From Limosilactobacillus reuteri subsp. reuteri (GTDB lineage: Bacteria; Bacillota; Bacilli; Lactobacillales; Lactobacillaceae): a DNA stretch of 64,000 nucleotides. Position 1 is the first letter of the stretch. Every line of letters starts with the position of its first letter. A model generated the notes under the pieces. It did not search any database and was not told the origin of the DNA. It saw only the letters and a program-made list of their open reading frames with translations. The position numbers and the translations under genes were made by a program. This document shows, piece by piece, positions 15,701-26,067 of this stretch. The DNA is taken from NCBI RefSeq assembly GCF_000016825.1, contig NC_009513.1:1682501-1746500 (forward strand), in the 5' to 3' direction.

Positions 15701-17002
15701 GAATATACAAAGAAGAATTACAAAAAAGCACCTTTATCATCAATTCACTTTCGAATATATTTTGCCCTCGCTCTTGGACAAATTGCTTGTGGTTTTGCTC
15801 TTGGAATTAGTGGAACCGCACTTTCCCAAGCAACTGATTATATCAATATCCCCGACTTTTGGGTTGGCCTAATTGGTGCTGGGAGTTTAATTGGACTTGC
15901 TGGGAGTGCTTTAATGGGTAAAATCGCTGACCAATTTGGCCGACGAAGAATGTTGATGCTCGATATGTATCTTTTTTCTATATTTTCTCTTTTGCAATTA
16001 GCAACAATGAATCTTGTTATCCTGTTTATCTTACGGATTTTAATCGGTTTAATGATTGCTATTGACTATACTGTTGGGAATGCTCTATTGGTAGAATGGT
16101 TACCAGTAAAAGAAAGCGGCCGCCTACAGAGCCAACTAATCGTTTACTGGACAATTGGCTTTATTACTTCATACATTGCAGGAATTTTAATAACAGGGTT
16201 TGGCACTCATAATTGGCAAGTTATCCTTGCATCAAGTGTCGTTCCAGGACTGATGGCTGCAATCTATCGGTCAATCTTCCGGATTCCGGCATCCCCGAGC
16301 TGGTTAGCAAGTCAAGGTAAGAATAAAACTGCTCAAAAACTAATTCAAAAACACCTTGGGAAAAAATGGGGATTATCATTAAAACAAATTCGTAGTAAAA
16401 AACCAAAAGCTGTCTCTCTTAAAACCCTCTTTAATCCCCCTTATCGCCGAAAAACCATTGTTGGTGGCTTATTCTATGCTTGTCAGGCATTTTCATTTTT
16501 CGGTATCAGTATCTTCTTACCAATTCTCCTAAAAAGTATGGATCTTGGTAATAACAACCTCTCTGGGATTATCTATAATAGTTGCGTCCTTATCGGCGTA
16601 ATTTTCGGTAGTTTAATCTTCAAGATTCTTAGCAGGCGGATGTTTTTGGTAAGAACATTTTTCCTTTCAGCAGCAGCCCTTATCTTATTAATAATTGGCA
16701 ATAACTTTTCATCTTTCTTCCAAATTAGCGTTTTTGCGATCTTTGCGATAGTCTTATCTTCAGGACTTGTCCTTGATTATCCATATCCAACAGAACTATT
16801 TGATGTTAAGGTTCGAGCCAGTGGAGTTGGTACTTGTATCACTATCAGTCGTTTTGGGGCTGCTAGTGGAACATTCTTATTACCAATCTTAACTCATCTT
16901 GGCGGTCCCATTTTAGCAATGCTAGTTTGTACTCTTGTTTTACTTATAGGTGGTACTATCTGTCTTTTATGGGCACCTGAAACTTCACCAAAATATATTT
17001 AA
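15698..17002 (+). CDS. MFS transporter (sugar/metabolite:H+ symporter-like)
   Basis: Twelve-segment major facilitator, 434 residues. Seen: motif A GKIADQFGRRRM near 69-80, the motif TAFLLL-like loop replaced by FGISIFLPILL, and a basic central loop near 200-250. It most resembles the sugar-porter/metabolite:H+ symporter branch; the substrate is unknown. The start is ATG 15698 because a TAA at 15689 closes the frame upstream. No SD lies at normal distance. Terminator-like hairpin 17013-17055 follows. Confidence 0.85.
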   Translation: MEYTKKNYKKAPLSSIHFRIYFALALGQIACGFALGISGTALSQATDYINIPDFWVGLIGAGSLIGLAGSALMGKIADQFGRRRMLMLDMYLFSIFSLLQLATMNLVILFILRILIGLMIAIDYTVGNALLVEWLPVKESGRLQSQLIVYWTIGFITSYIAGILITGFGTHNWQVILASSVVPGLMAAIYRSIFRIPASPSWLASQGKNKTAQKLIQKHLGKKWGLSLKQIRSKKPKAVSLKTLFNPPYRRKTIVGGLFYACQAFSFFGISIFLPILLKSMDLGNNNLSGIIYNSCVLIGVIFGSLIFKILSRRMFLVRTFFLSAAALILLIIGNNFSSFFQISVFAIFAIVLSSGLVLDYPYPTELFDVKVRASGVGTCITISRFGAASGTFLLPILTHLGGPILAMLVCTLVLLIGGTICLLWAPETSPKYI

Positions 17003-17012
17003 CATTAATAAT

Positions 17013-17055
17013 AGAATGGCCGGGAAAATTTTAAATTTTTCACCGACCATTTTTA
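17013..17055. terminator. Hairpin between convergent MFS and membrane-protein genes
   Basis: AATGGCCGG (17015-17023) pairs with CCGACCATT (17043-17051); the C/A position becomes G-U on the minus strand. A T run follows on the plus strand. Likely shared terminator. Confidence 0.65.
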
Positions 17056-17082
17056 GTTTTAAACATCAATCCAATAGACTAA

Positions 17083-18375
17083 TCAATTTTTAACAAATAA
17101 ATACTTACGATCATGATAAATCACAAAAATACCAGTAATAACAAATAAAGTAATCATGCTGACTCGCAAGTAAAACATCTCGCGACTATATTGCAGCTCC
17201 TGTTGGTGATCGATATACGGGATAAGGAGCGCACTCTTATTATCAAGTTGAAAATATGAAATTAATTCCAAAGCACCAAATAAAATAATTTGATTACAAA
17301 GCGAACCAAATACGGATAGTTTTTGATCAATACTGCTATATTTATCGGGAACTTGTTTTCGTGCCCACTTTCCTAATAAGATGGCACAAAAGACTGTTAT
17401 AGCTGTTCCAAGCAAATATAGGTAATCGGTATACGTTAAGAATAAGCCAAGAGTAAGACAGATAAGGGCGGTTTTATAGCGAGTAGTTAATGGAAGCTTT
17501 TGCAATTTAGGACTCAATGCGCCCACTAACATTCCCGAAAGCATCAATTCGATAAAGACAATGAAAATCCAATAAGCTTTATTCTGTTGAAAAGCAAATA
17601 GTAAAGTATAGATAATGACATAATTCTTGATCGCTCCGAGCCAAATACGAAATAGTTTAAAAGGTTGTCCCAGAATATTTCGTAGTTCAAGAATAATCCC
17701 AATAATTGCTAGCACGATTAGGGCCCAACTAAAATCAGAAATTCGCCCCGTCTTCTTAAAGAAACTAATAATAAAAACAACGGTAAGCACGGCGATGGCA
17801 GGAAAAGCCGTTTTTAAATTAAAAGAGAATTTTAAATCCAATGGTGTCTTATCTCGTTTAACAACAACGTAAGCGTAAATAACTTCAAGGCCCAGGAAAA
17901 AAGTATAAAAAACAAAACCGACAACTAACGGCAGCTTCATCAGTAAAATCCCGAGAGCGATCAGTCCGATAATTACACTAAAGCCCGCGATAACATTTAC
18001 TCGCTTCAAATCAATCTCGGAAATTTCCTTATTGGGATCGCCCAGCAATTTTAACCCCGTCACGCCAAAACCGATCAAGATCGCCGCCAAGCTAGCAAGC
18101 CACTCAAATCGAAAATAAATCCCAATAGAAGCAAGGACTCCCCCAATAAAAGCAATAACTGAACAAAACTTAGTAACACCAGACCAAGAAGCTAAATTTA
18201 GGCGTCCATCGAGAATAAAGGGCATTACTTTTTCAACGGTGTAAACAAAAATGAACGGCCAAACAAATGTGATTATATTTGCATGAGCAATGATAGAGAA
18301 TGCAAATAGCAACGTTGGAAATAGAATATAGCTTCGAGCAACAAATTCATGGTTAATTGCTAAAATTTTCTTCAT
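17083..18375 (-). CDS. Polytopic membrane protein of unknown function
   Basis: 430 residues with about 12-13 hydrophobic segments and very short loops; charged residues are few (one basic loop near LLGDPNKEISEIDLKR). I do not recognise a family: there are no APC, MFS or polysaccharide-polymerase motifs that convince me. ATG 18375 follows GGAGG by six bases, while the longer open frame to 18471 runs through the potD terminator, so it is rejected. Directly downstream of potABCD in orientation but separated from it by terminator 18434-18487. Confidence 0.72.
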   Translation of the reverse strand: MKKILAINHEFVARSYILFPTLLFAFSIIAHANIITFVWPFIFVYTVEKVMPFILDGRLNLASWSGVTKFCSVIAFIGGVLASIGIYFRFEWLASLAAILIGFGVTGLKLLGDPNKEISEIDLKRVNVIAGFSVIIGLIALGILLMKLPLVVGFVFYTFFLGLEVIYAYVVVKRDKTPLDLKFSFNLKTAFPAIAVLTVVFIISFFKKTGRISDFSWALIVLAIIGIILELRNILGQPFKLFRIWLGAIKNYVIIYTLLFAFQQNKAYWIFIVFIELMLSGMLVGALSPKLQKLPLTTRYKTALICLTLGLFLTYTDYLYLLGTAITVFCAILLGKWARKQVPDKYSSIDQKLSVFGSLCNQIILFGALELISYFQLDNKSALLIPYIDHQQELQYSREMFYLRVSMITLFVITGIFVIYHDRKYLFVKN

Positions 18376-18433
18376 AAGCAGCCTCCGATCATTTTGCCTT
18401 TTATTTTTAGTAAACCACATCCCCTTATAAAAG

Positions 18434-18487
18434 AAAAAGAATAGGACTCCTAACATGATTTTTAATGCCAAGAGTCCGATTCTTTTT
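18434..18487 (-). terminator. Intrinsic terminator of the potABCD operon
   Basis: AAAAAGAATAGGACTC (18434-18449) pairs with GAGTCCGATTCTTTTT (18472-18487) with one internal mismatch. T run on the minus strand, just past the potD stop. Confidence 0.85.
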
Positions 18488-18492
18488 TATAA

Positions 18493-19566
18493 CTATTTAG
18501 CAAACATCTTAAATTCTAAAAACAAATCATTATATTCGCCTAAAACGCGTAATGGCAAATCACGATATACTTGCAAATGCTTCATCGTTGTTTCAGGAGG
18601 ATAGAAAGCTTTGTCATCGGTAATTTTCTTGGGTAATTCTTTTTTAGCCGCTTTATTTGGTGTCGCGTATCCAACGTATTGAGCATTTTGAGCCGCGTTT
18701 TGGGGATCTAACATAAAGTTAATAAATTCGTAAGCCGCCTTTTTATTACGTGCTGCTTTAGGGATCACCATGTTATCAAACCATATATTGCTCCCTTCGC
18801 TTGGCACAACATAGTGAAGGTGCGGATTAATATTCATCATTTCGCGCGCGTCACCAGAATAGGTCACACCCACGGCTGCTTCATTTTGCTCCATGTACAT
18901 CTTCATCTCATCAGCAATAATCGCTTTTACATTGGGCGTCAACTGCTTTAAATGGGCCTGCGCAAGCTTCAACTGCTGGTAGTTGGTCGTATTAACAGAA
19001 TGATGCTGAGTAATAAGGGCAACCGCAAACACATCCCGTGCACTATCAATCAACATGACATTATTCTTTAAACGCGGATTCCAAAGTTGTTCCCAATGTT
19101 GGACGTCTTTGCCATTTACTTTTTGATCATTATAGATAATACCTAACGTTCCCCAAAAGTATGGCACAGAATAACGATTGTCGGGGTCAAAAGAACGATT
19201 TAAGAATTGCGGATCAATATACTTAAGGTTAGGTAATTTCCGATGGTTAAGAGGTGCAATTAAATGCTCCTTTTTCATCCGTTGAACAGTGTATTCACTT
19301 GGCACAACGACATCATAATTAGTCCCACCTTGCCGAATCTTGGTTAACATTGATTCGTTGCTATCAAAGGTTTCATAATCAACATGATAGCCAGTTTGAT
19401 GTTCAAATTTCGTTATCAATGCTGGGTCAATATAGTCTCCCCAATTGTAAATGGTCAGTGTTTGTTTACCACCACCAGTTTTTTGCTGGTTAAAAGCAAC
19501 GTCCCCAAGCGCTAGCAAGATACAAATAACGACAATCGCGAGGAACGCAGTAAATATCTTTTTCAT
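18493..19566 (-). CDS. potD: Spermidine/putrescine ABC transporter substrate-binding protein
   Basis: Extracellular polyamine-binding component, 357 residues, usual length. Seen: N-terminal hydrophobic segment (about 5-23), then TLTIYNWGDYIDPALITKFE, the PotD/PotF hallmark, and later VPYFWGTLGIIYN. The lipobox expected in Gram-positives is not evident (no Cys right after the hydrophobic stretch; the only nearby Cys is inside it), so it may be held by an uncleaved anchor. It overlaps potC by four bases (ATGA). Last gene of potABCD. Confidence 0.93.
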   Translation of the reverse strand: MKKIFTAFLAIVVICILLALGDVAFNQQKTGGGKQTLTIYNWGDYIDPALITKFEHQTGYHVDYETFDSNESMLTKIRQGGTNYDVVVPSEYTVQRMKKEHLIAPLNHRKLPNLKYIDPQFLNRSFDPDNRYSVPYFWGTLGIIYNDQKVNGKDVQHWEQLWNPRLKNNVMLIDSARDVFAVALITQHHSVNTTNYQQLKLAQAHLKQLTPNVKAIIADEMKMYMEQNEAAVGVTYSGDAREMMNINPHLHYVVPSEGSNIWFDNMVIPKAARNKKAAYEFINFMLDPQNAAQNAQYVGYATPNKAAKKELPKKITDDKAFYPPETTMKHLQVYRDLPLRVLGEYNDLFLEFKMFAK

Positions 19567-20381
19567 TGTGCATCCCCCTCTTTAACAGCCACAATCCGTG
19601 TCCGTCGACCGCCCCGTTTACTAATAAGGTAATAGCCAATTACTAACAGAAGTGAAACAATAAACATCAACGTAGAGAGGGCATTGATTTCAAGATTGAT
19701 TCCTTGCCGCGCCCGCGAATATATTTCCACCGATAACGTTGAGAAGCCATTTCCAGTAACAAAGAAGGTCACAGCAAAGTCATCAAGTGAATAAGTAAAA
19801 GCCATAAAATAGCCCGCAAAAATACCCGGGGCAATTGATGGAAGGATTACCCGGGAAAGAACTTGCCAGCGACTGGCCCCTAAATCATAGGCAGCATCTA
19901 CTAATGTTGGAGACATTTCATTTAATTTTGGCAAAACCATTAAAACAACAATCGGGATACAAAAGGCAATATGGCTTAAGAGGACTGAGACAAAGCCTAG
20001 TCTTACCCCCAGCATGGTGAAAAAGATTAAAAAGCTTGCCCCAATAATTACATCGGGCGAGACCATTAAAACATTATTTAAGGATAATAAACTATTCTTC
20101 CACGGGCGCCGTGCATCCTTAATTGCCAAGGCTCCTAATGTTCCGATAATCGTTGCTAATAGTGACGCCAAAAATGCTACTAACAAGGTATTGATAACAA
20201 TGGTAATCATTCGCGTATCCGCAAGCAAATCCGCATAGTGTTGCCAAGAAAAGCCATGGTATTTTTCCATTGTTTGTCCGCTGCTAAAGGAAAAAACAAC
20301 TAGATACAAAATTGGCGCATATAAGATCACAAAAACTAATGCCAGGTATGCTTTTCCCCATGACCATCGCTGCTTTTTCAT
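19563..20381 (-). CDS. potC: Spermidine/putrescine ABC transporter permease PotC
   Basis: Inner permease, 272 residues with six membrane segments. Seen: the EAA loop LVDAAYDLGASRWQVLSRVILP near 157-178, which contacts the ATPase, and SLDDFAVTFFVTG near 200, typical of PotC. It overlaps potB by one base and potD by four, so the genes are translationally coupled. Confidence 0.93.
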   Translation of the reverse strand: MKKQRWSWGKAYLALVFVILYAPILYLVVFSFSSGQTMEKYHGFSWQHYADLLADTRMITIVINTLLVAFLASLLATIIGTLGALAIKDARRPWKNSLLSLNNVLMVSPDVIIGASFLIFFTMLGVRLGFVSVLLSHIAFCIPIVVLMVLPKLNEMSPTLVDAAYDLGASRWQVLSRVILPSIAPGIFAGYFMAFTYSLDDFAVTFFVTGNGFSTLSVEIYSRARQGINLEINALSTLMFIVSLLLVIGYYLISKRGGRRTRIVAVKEGDAQ

Positions 20382-21187
20382 TAATGGCGTCCTCCTTTCT
20401 GTTTCTTATCACCAGTCATAAACATAATAATAAACATTGCGATAATCAGCACCACCCCAATCGTTGAACCCATTCCCCAATTTTGCGTTGTGAGGAAATG
20501 TTCTTCAATCGCAGTCCCTAAAGTAATTACACGATTTCCACCAATCAAGCGGGTAATCATAAAGAGTGAAAGCGATGGAATAAAAACTGCCTGAATTCCA
20601 GCTTTTACTCCCGGCATAGAAAGCGGCCAAATCACCCGACGAAAGGTTTGCCAATGAGTAGCGCCCAAGTCATAGCTAGCATTTATTAGTGACGGGTTAA
20701 TTTCAGCCAGGTTATTGAAAATCGGCAACACCATAAACGGAATTTCAATATAAGCAGCCACAAACATAAAACTGGCATCCGTGAACAAAAGCTGATGACT
20801 CCCAAGGCCCATAAACTGGAGGAAACCGTTAATTGTCCCGGTTCGACTAAACAAGCCAATAAACGCATACGTCTTCAATAATAAGTTGATCCATGTTGGC
20901 AAAATTACCAGCAATAGCCAAAACTGCTTGTTAGGCAATCTATTCAAAACATAAGCAGTGGGATAACTAATCACTAATGTCACAAGGGTAATCAAAAAGG
21001 CATACCAAACAGAATTAAGCGTCATCTTAAGATAAACACCTGATGTCAGATATTCAGCATAGTTATTAAGGGTCAGCTGGCCATTGATATTAAAAAATGA
21101 TTGATAAAGTATCAATACCAATGGAGCAATCACAAATAGGATAATCCACAATGCATATGGGACGATAAACATCGCTTTTTGCCGCAT
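20381..21187 (-). CDS. potB: Spermidine/putrescine ABC transporter permease PotB
   Basis: Permease partner of PotC, 268 residues. Seen: six hydrophobic segments and the EAA loop LINASYDLGATHWQTFRRVIWP near 160-181. The gene overlaps potA by one base. Together PotB and PotC form the membrane channel of the polyamine importer. Confidence 0.93.
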   Translation of the reverse strand: MRQKAMFIVPYALWIILFVIAPLVLILYQSFFNINGQLTLNNYAEYLTSGVYLKMTLNSVWYAFLITLVTLVISYPTAYVLNRLPNKQFWLLLVILPTWINLLLKTYAFIGLFSRTGTINGFLQFMGLGSHQLLFTDASFMFVAAYIEIPFMVLPIFNNLAEINPSLINASYDLGATHWQTFRRVIWPLSMPGVKAGIQAVFIPSLSLFMITRLIGGNRVITLGTAIEEHFLTTQNWGMGSTIGVVLIIAMFIIMFMTGDKKQKGGRH

Positions 21188-22278
21188 TAGTCCCCCTCCT
21201 CATAGCTATCAAGGCGAGCATCAAAATCTTCTTCACTTTCGTTATACCGCATAACGTGAATATCTTCGGGATCAAATGTAATCCCTACTTTAGCCCCGAC
21301 CTTTGTTTTATGAATAGAATTGATTTTCCACTTATGGTTACGTTGGTCAATCACCGTAATTTGATAATCAACGCCACGGAAAAGCTGGGTTTCAACGGTG
21401 CCGACTAATTTTCCTTTTTCAACCGTCGTAATGTCAAGATCTTCTGGCCGGATGACAACTTCAACCTTTTCGTTTGGTTTCATCCCCGCGTCAACACAAT
21501 CAAAGTCTTGACCATTGATTGAAACTACATAGTCTTTTTTCATAATGCCTGGAACAATATTGCTTTCGCCGATAAAATCAGCCACAAAATGGTTAAGTGG
21601 TTCATCATAAATATCAACGGGGGTCCCACTCTGCTGAATCTTACCATCATTAATAATCATAATCTGGTCACTCATGGCTAATGCTTCTTCTTGGTCATGG
21701 GTAACAAAGATAAAAGTAATCCCTAGCCGCCGTTGTAATTGCCGCAATTCGGTCTGCATTTGAACTCGTAACTTATGGTCCAACGCAGATAAGGCTTCAT
21801 CCAACAATAGTACTTTCGGCTTATTAACTATTGCCCGGGCAATAGCAACTCGCTGTCTTTGTCCACCAGACATTGCGGTAATTTCCCGATCACCATAGCC
21901 ATCTAATTGAACCAGGTGCAAAGCTTCTTTTACGCGTTGTTTAATTTCCGCTTTTTTGACACCCTTAATCTGTAATCCAAAGGCAACGTTTTCTGCCACA
22001 TTCATATGAGGGAAAAGGGCGTAATCTTGAAAGACGGTATTGACTTGCCGTTGATTGGCGGGAATATCATTGATTTGCTTTCCATCAAAATAAATTTTCC
22101 CGCTACTAGGATGATCAAAACCAGCAATTAAGCGCAAAATTGTTGTCTTTCCTGATCCCGATGGTCCTAATAAGGTATAGAATTTACCGGCCTCAATTTC
22201 AAAGCTTATATCACGCAACACAACGTTATCATCATACTGTTTACTTACATGCTGAAATTCCATTATGTTTTTTACCAT
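21187..22278 (-). CDS. potA: Spermidine/putrescine ABC transporter ATP-binding protein
   Basis: ATPase of the polyamine importer, 363 residues. Seen: Walker [10 protein letters not shown] near 40, signature [14 protein letters not shown] near 137, Walker [13 protein letters not shown] near 157, switch histidine FVTHDQEEA near 196, and a C-terminal TOBE-type regulatory domain from about 240. GGGGA eight bases before ATG 22278 decides the start; ATG 22299 has no ribosome site. First gene of potABCD; the four genes overlap or abut and end at 18434-18487. Confidence 0.93.
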   Translation of the reverse strand: MVKNIMEFQHVSKQYDDNVVLRDISFEIEAGKFYTLLGPSGSGKTTILRLIAGFDHPSSGKIYFDGKQINDIPANQRQVNTVFQDYALFPHMNVAENVAFGLQIKGVKKAEIKQRVKEALHLVQLDGYGDREITAMSGGQRQRVAIARAIVNKPKVLLLDEALSALDHKLRVQMQTELRQLQRRLGITFIFVTHDQEEALAMSDQIMIINDGKIQQSGTPVDIYDEPLNHFVADFIGESNIVPGIMKKDYVVSINGQDFDCVDAGMKPNEKVEVVIRPEDLDITTVEKGKLVGTVETQLFRGVDYQITVIDQRNHKWKINSIHKTKVGAKVGITFDPEDIHVMRYNESEEDFDARLDSYEEGD

Positions 22279-22417
22279 CAGCGTTTCCCCAATCATCATT
22301 TTTTAAACTAAGTCTTAGTATAAAGTATACGCCTTAAATCGCAACACTGTTTATCCTAAGCAAATTATTATAAAAGTGCGATAATTAATATATCAAATTT
22401 TATACGAGGTGTTCCAG

Positions 22418-24820
22418 ATGAAAATCAATCAATTTAGTATTACTTCAACTACACCACAAGCACGGCGCCAAGAATTAATGCAGATTCACTTGCTTCGGAA
22501 AAACGAAGAACAAACTTTGACACCGAACGCAATGTTTGAAACTTTCTTAGCACGCATTCATATGGCAAGTGCCCAGCCGATCGTCACTAAACAGTGGCTT
22601 CATGACCTCTTAGCTACCCCTGACCTTGCTCTTGATGATTGGTTTGACCAAAATCAAATATTAACCGATGAAGTATTTTACCTCGTCGCTCTCCAACTAC
22701 TCGATTTTGAGGCCGCAGTTGATTTTGACATTACAGCTTCCCTTGCTACAGTTAAGAAAATTGGCTTGCCAGTCGAATCACATCAAAAATGGACAACCGC
22801 AAACGTTATCGATGCTTTTTACCTTCTTTTAAATACTCATAACAAAAATGGTCAATCGCTTATTGATCATTTAACGGCAGAGGGCTTTATGGCTTGGAGT
22901 TACCAACTTCCAGCTGAACAAAAACCGTTCTTTTTCAATGGGAAGCCGCTTGCTAGTTTTGATCCTGCTAAATTCATTCGTGAGGTTGTTTACATTGAGA
23001 CCGATATGGATACCGATTTTGATGGTAAAGCAGATTTAGTTAAAGCAGAAATTATGCGGCCAATTGAGTCAGACCATGGCTTAAAAGTTCCCGTTGTCTT
23101 TACTGCTAGTCCTTATAATCAAGGAACAAACGACGAATGGGGCGAAAAAGCAACGCATAACGTCAATCTTCCTTTGAAGCATAAGGATCCTGATTATCAG
23201 GCCCCGACTGAAGAAAAATTTCCGACTGACTTTTCACGCCAAAAAGTTACTGGCGAAAGCCGGCAAGCTACTGAGACGTTTAGTACCACGCCAGCATACA
23301 CGCTAAATAATTACCTCGCTGCCCGTGGTTATGCGGTTGTTTATTCAGCCGGAATTGGTACCAAAGATTCGGACGGTCTGCAAACGTGTGGTTCTCCAGA
23401 ACAGACTGATGCGATGAAGGCTGTCGTCGAGTGGCTTCATGGTGATCGGCAAGCCTTTACTGACCGTCATAGCGGTACCACAATCAAGGCGACCTGGTGT
23501 AATGGTAAAGTCGCAATGACAGGACGCTCATATCTCGGCACTTTAGCCACCGCTGTCGCAACCACTGGTGTACCAGGCCTCGAAGCAATTATTAGTGAAG
23601 CGGCCATTTCCAGCTGGTATGACTATTATCGGGAAAATGGCCTTGTCCGCGCACCGGGTGGCTTTCAAGGGGAAGACGCAGACGTTTTAGCCGATGAAAC
23701 ATTCAGTCGAACCAAACGTCCCGCAGACTACCGCCGAATTGAAAAAGTAAATGATAAATATATTGCTAAAATGCAAGGAGCAATGGATCGAACAACTGGT
23801 AATTATAATGAATTCTGGGACCACCGCAATTACCGGCATGATCTCGAAAACATCAAAGCTGCTGTGATGATGGTGCATGGCCTTAATGATACCAACGTCC
23901 GTCCTAGCAATGTTAAGGCACTTTATGACGGTATTCAAAGTCTGCCAATTACAAGCAAACTCATCCTTCACCAAGGACAACATATTTATATCAATGCCTT
24001 TCGTTCATTAGATTTCTCTGACATGGTTAATCTCTGGCTTGCTAATAAGCTCTGGGGACAAGAAAATCAGGCTGATGATACGTTGCCAAGCGTTCTTGTG
24101 CAAGACAATAGCACCCCCGAAACTTGGATCGCATATGATCAATGGACGGCGGGCGAACAGAAACAGTACCAATTTAACGACCATCGTCTAACGAATTTGC
24201 CCGGACTAGGAATCCAAAGCTTTAATGACCAACAACCAGAAGAAAAGTACCTTCAATGGTGTAAACAACCCCAAGCATGGGCAAAGGCACTCGTGAAGGA
24301 TAACGGTCAATTTAGTCGGCGCTTTGTAACTGCTGTATTTAATGATGATACGCTTCTCCGCGGAACACCGACTGTCACCTTAAAAGTAGCTTCTTCGAAA
24401 AATTATGGAATGATTAGTGCCCGGCTTGTTGACCTTGGCAGCAGCAAACGCCTTACAATGTCGCCTGTTCTGTTTAATCGTAATGGTCTTGAGCTAGGTT
24501 ATCACTGGAAGACAGATGATCTTCGTGAATTTAAATTAGCAAAAGAAGCAACTAATTATAAGGTAATCGCAAGTGGGCATATCAATTTGCAAAATCGAAA
24601 CAATCCAGCACAAGTTGATGAATTAGCCGCTAATCAATTTGTCACTGTTAAGTTTGATCTTCAACCAATTTTCCACCGAATTGTAGCTGGTCATCAATTA
24701 GGGATCATTATTTATAGCACTGATTACGAATACACGCTTCGTGGCAACGAACGGATTGAATATCAATTAGCGCTGAATGGCTGTCATCTTAGTATTCCAG
24801 GTGTTACTATTTTGAACTAA
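22418..24820 (+). CDS. pepX: Xaa-Pro dipeptidyl-peptidase PepX
   Basis: Serine peptidase removing X-Pro dipeptides, important for using proline-rich peptides such as casein fragments; cytoplasmic, no signal peptide. 800 residues, typical. Seen: catalytic serine in GRSYLG near 370, aspartate in HGLNDTNV near 490 and histidine in HQGQH near 521, with the C-terminal jelly-roll domain after about 560. ATG 22418 follows GAGGTG by six bases. The next gene, also a proline-specific peptidase, is 100 bases downstream. Confidence 0.95.
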   Translation: MKINQFSITSTTPQARRQELMQIHLLRKNEEQTLTPNAMFETFLARIHMASAQPIVTKQWLHDLLATPDLALDDWFDQNQILTDEVFYLVALQLLDFEAAVDFDITASLATVKKIGLPVESHQKWTTANVIDAFYLLLNTHNKNGQSLIDHLTAEGFMAWSYQLPAEQKPFFFNGKPLASFDPAKFIREVVYIETDMDTDFDGKADLVKAEIMRPIESDHGLKVPVVFTASPYNQGTNDEWGEKATHNVNLPLKHKDPDYQAPTEEKFPTDFSRQKVTGESRQATETFSTTPAYTLNNYLAARGYAVVYSAGIGTKDSDGLQTCGSPEQTDAMKAVVEWLHGDRQAFTDRHSGTTIKATWCNGKVAMTGRSYLGTLATAVATTGVPGLEAIISEAAISSWYDYYRENGLVRAPGGFQGEDADVLADETFSRTKRPADYRRIEKVNDKYIAKMQGAMDRTTGNYNEFWDHRNYRHDLENIKAAVMMVHGLNDTNVRPSNVKALYDGIQSLPITSKLILHQGQHIYINAFRSLDFSDMVNLWLANKLWGQENQADDTLPSVLVQDNSTPETWIAYDQWTAGEQKQYQFNDHRLTNLPGLGIQSFNDQQPEEKYLQWCKQPQAWAKALVKDNGQFSRRFVTAVFNDDTLLRGTPTVTLKVASSKNYGMISARLVDLGSSKRLTMSPVLFNRNGLELGYHWKTDDLREFKLAKEATNYKVIASGHINLQNRNNPAQVDELAANQFVTVKFDLQPIFHRIVAGHQLGIIIYSTDYEYTLRGNERIEYQLALNGCHLSIPGVTILN

Positions 24821-24920
24821 ATGCTCACTAAAAAGACAACGCATTAAAACTAGTTTTAGCAGAATTCAGCTAATTGCGGTAAAATAGTTAGTATTACTAA
24901 TAAAAAGGAGAGATTCGAGA

Positions 24921-25832
24921 ATGAAACAAGGCACTAAAATTATTACCCTTGATAACGGCTATCATCTATGGACGAATACCCAAGGTGAAGGTGATATTCA
25001 TTTATTGGCTTTGCATGGGGGTCCTGGTGGCAATCATGAATACTGGGAAGACGCTGCTGAACAATTAAAGAAGCAAGGTCTTAACGTTCAGGTAACAATG
25101 TATGATCAATTAGGTTCACTCTATTCTGATCAACCTGATTTTTCTGATCCTGAGATTGCTAAGAAGTACCTTACTTACGAATATTTCCTTGATGAAGTAG
25201 ATGAAGTACGAGAAAAACTTGGCTTAGACAATTTCTATCTTATCGGTCAAAGTTGGGGTGGCCTTTTAGTTCAAGAATACGCTGTTAAGTATGGGCAACA
25301 TCTTAAAGGCGCAATTATTTCTTCAATGGTTGACGAAATTGATGAATATGTCGACCGAGTTAATGAATTACGGGAAAAGACTCTTTCTCCAGAAGCGGTT
25401 GCCTTTATGAAAGAATGCGAAGCCAAGAATGATTACAGTAATCCTAAGTATCAAGAATACGTTCAAGTAATGAATGAACAATACGTTGACCGGAAGCAGC
25501 CATCCAAGCTTTATCATCTTAAAGACCTTGGTGGCACGGCGGTTTACAACGTCTTCCAAGGTGATAACGAATTTGTGATTACCGGTAAGCTCAAAGACTG
25601 GCATTTCCGTGATCAATTGAAGAATATTAAGGTGCCAACTTTAATTACATTTGGTGAACATGAAACGATGCCAATCGAAACTGCTAAGACAATGAATAGT
25701 CTCATTCCAAATTCACAGCTAGTTACTACTCCCGATGGTGGTCACCACCACATGGTAGATAACCCTGATGTTTATTACAAGCACCTCGCTGACTTTATTC
25801 GGAATGTTGAAAATAATACGTTTAATAATTAA
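24921..25832 (+). CDS. pepI: Proline iminopeptidase (prolyl aminopeptidase)
   Basis: Alpha/beta-hydrolase peptidase that releases N-terminal proline, 303 residues. Seen: oxyanion region HGGPGGNHEYW near 29-39, nucleophile elbow GQSWGG near 108-113, catalytic histidine in PDGGHHHMVDNP near 273-284. AAAGGAGAG precedes ATG. It follows pepX on the same strand; the pair fits a proline-peptide degradation function. Terminator 25834-25866. Confidence 0.93.
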   Translation: MKQGTKIITLDNGYHLWTNTQGEGDIHLLALHGGPGGNHEYWEDAAEQLKKQGLNVQVTMYDQLGSLYSDQPDFSDPEIAKKYLTYEYFLDEVDEVREKLGLDNFYLIGQSWGGLLVQEYAVKYGQHLKGAIISSMVDEIDEYVDRVNELREKTLSPEAVAFMKECEAKNDYSNPKYQEYVQVMNEQYVDRKQPSKLYHLKDLGGTAVYNVFQGDNEFVITGKLKDWHFRDQLKNIKVPTLITFGEHETMPIETAKTMNSLIPNSQLVTTPDGGHHHMVDNPDVYYKHLADFIRNVENNTFNN

Positions 25833-25833
25833 T

Positions 25834-25866
25834 AAAAAGGCCGAGGAAACGTTTCTCGGTCTTTTT
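25834..25866 (+). terminator. Intrinsic terminator after pepI
   Basis: AAAAAGGCCGAG (25834-25845) with CTCGGTCTTTTT (25855-25866), one G-U pair and a T run. Confidence 0.87.
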
Positions 25867-26003
25867 ATTAATAATTCATGAATCATATTTTAAAAATATC
25901 TTAACTAGAACTAAAATATTAAATGAATATGGTACGATATTTATACGATAAATACGAAGGAATGATTAAAGCAAAAACTTAATACGGCTTCACTGATGTT
26001 GTT

Positions 26004-26028
26004 CGCTTAAGGTGTGGGACCTTTAAGC
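26004..26028. repeat. Imperfect palindrome upstream of the P-type ATPase gene
   Basis: GCTTAAGGT and ACCTTTAAGC (about 26005-26028) pair with one bulged base, about 40 bases before the ATPase start. It may be a regulatory hairpin or an operator. I compared it with the yybP-ykoY (Mn2+) riboswitch, and the match is too poor to claim. Confidence 0.35.
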
Positions 26029-26067
26029 ATTAGTTACTTTACTCAATTTATATATTTAAGGGGAAAA

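Noticed and set aside
18376..18471. Longer N-terminus for the 430-residue membrane protein
   Set aside because: The extension reads through the potABCD terminator; GGAGG before ATG 18375 is the proper start signal.
25950..26067. yybP-ykoY manganese riboswitch upstream of the P-type ATPase
   Set aside because: A GACCTTT stretch and a pairing AAGG are present, but the GGGGAGUAG-like loop and the overall arms are missing.
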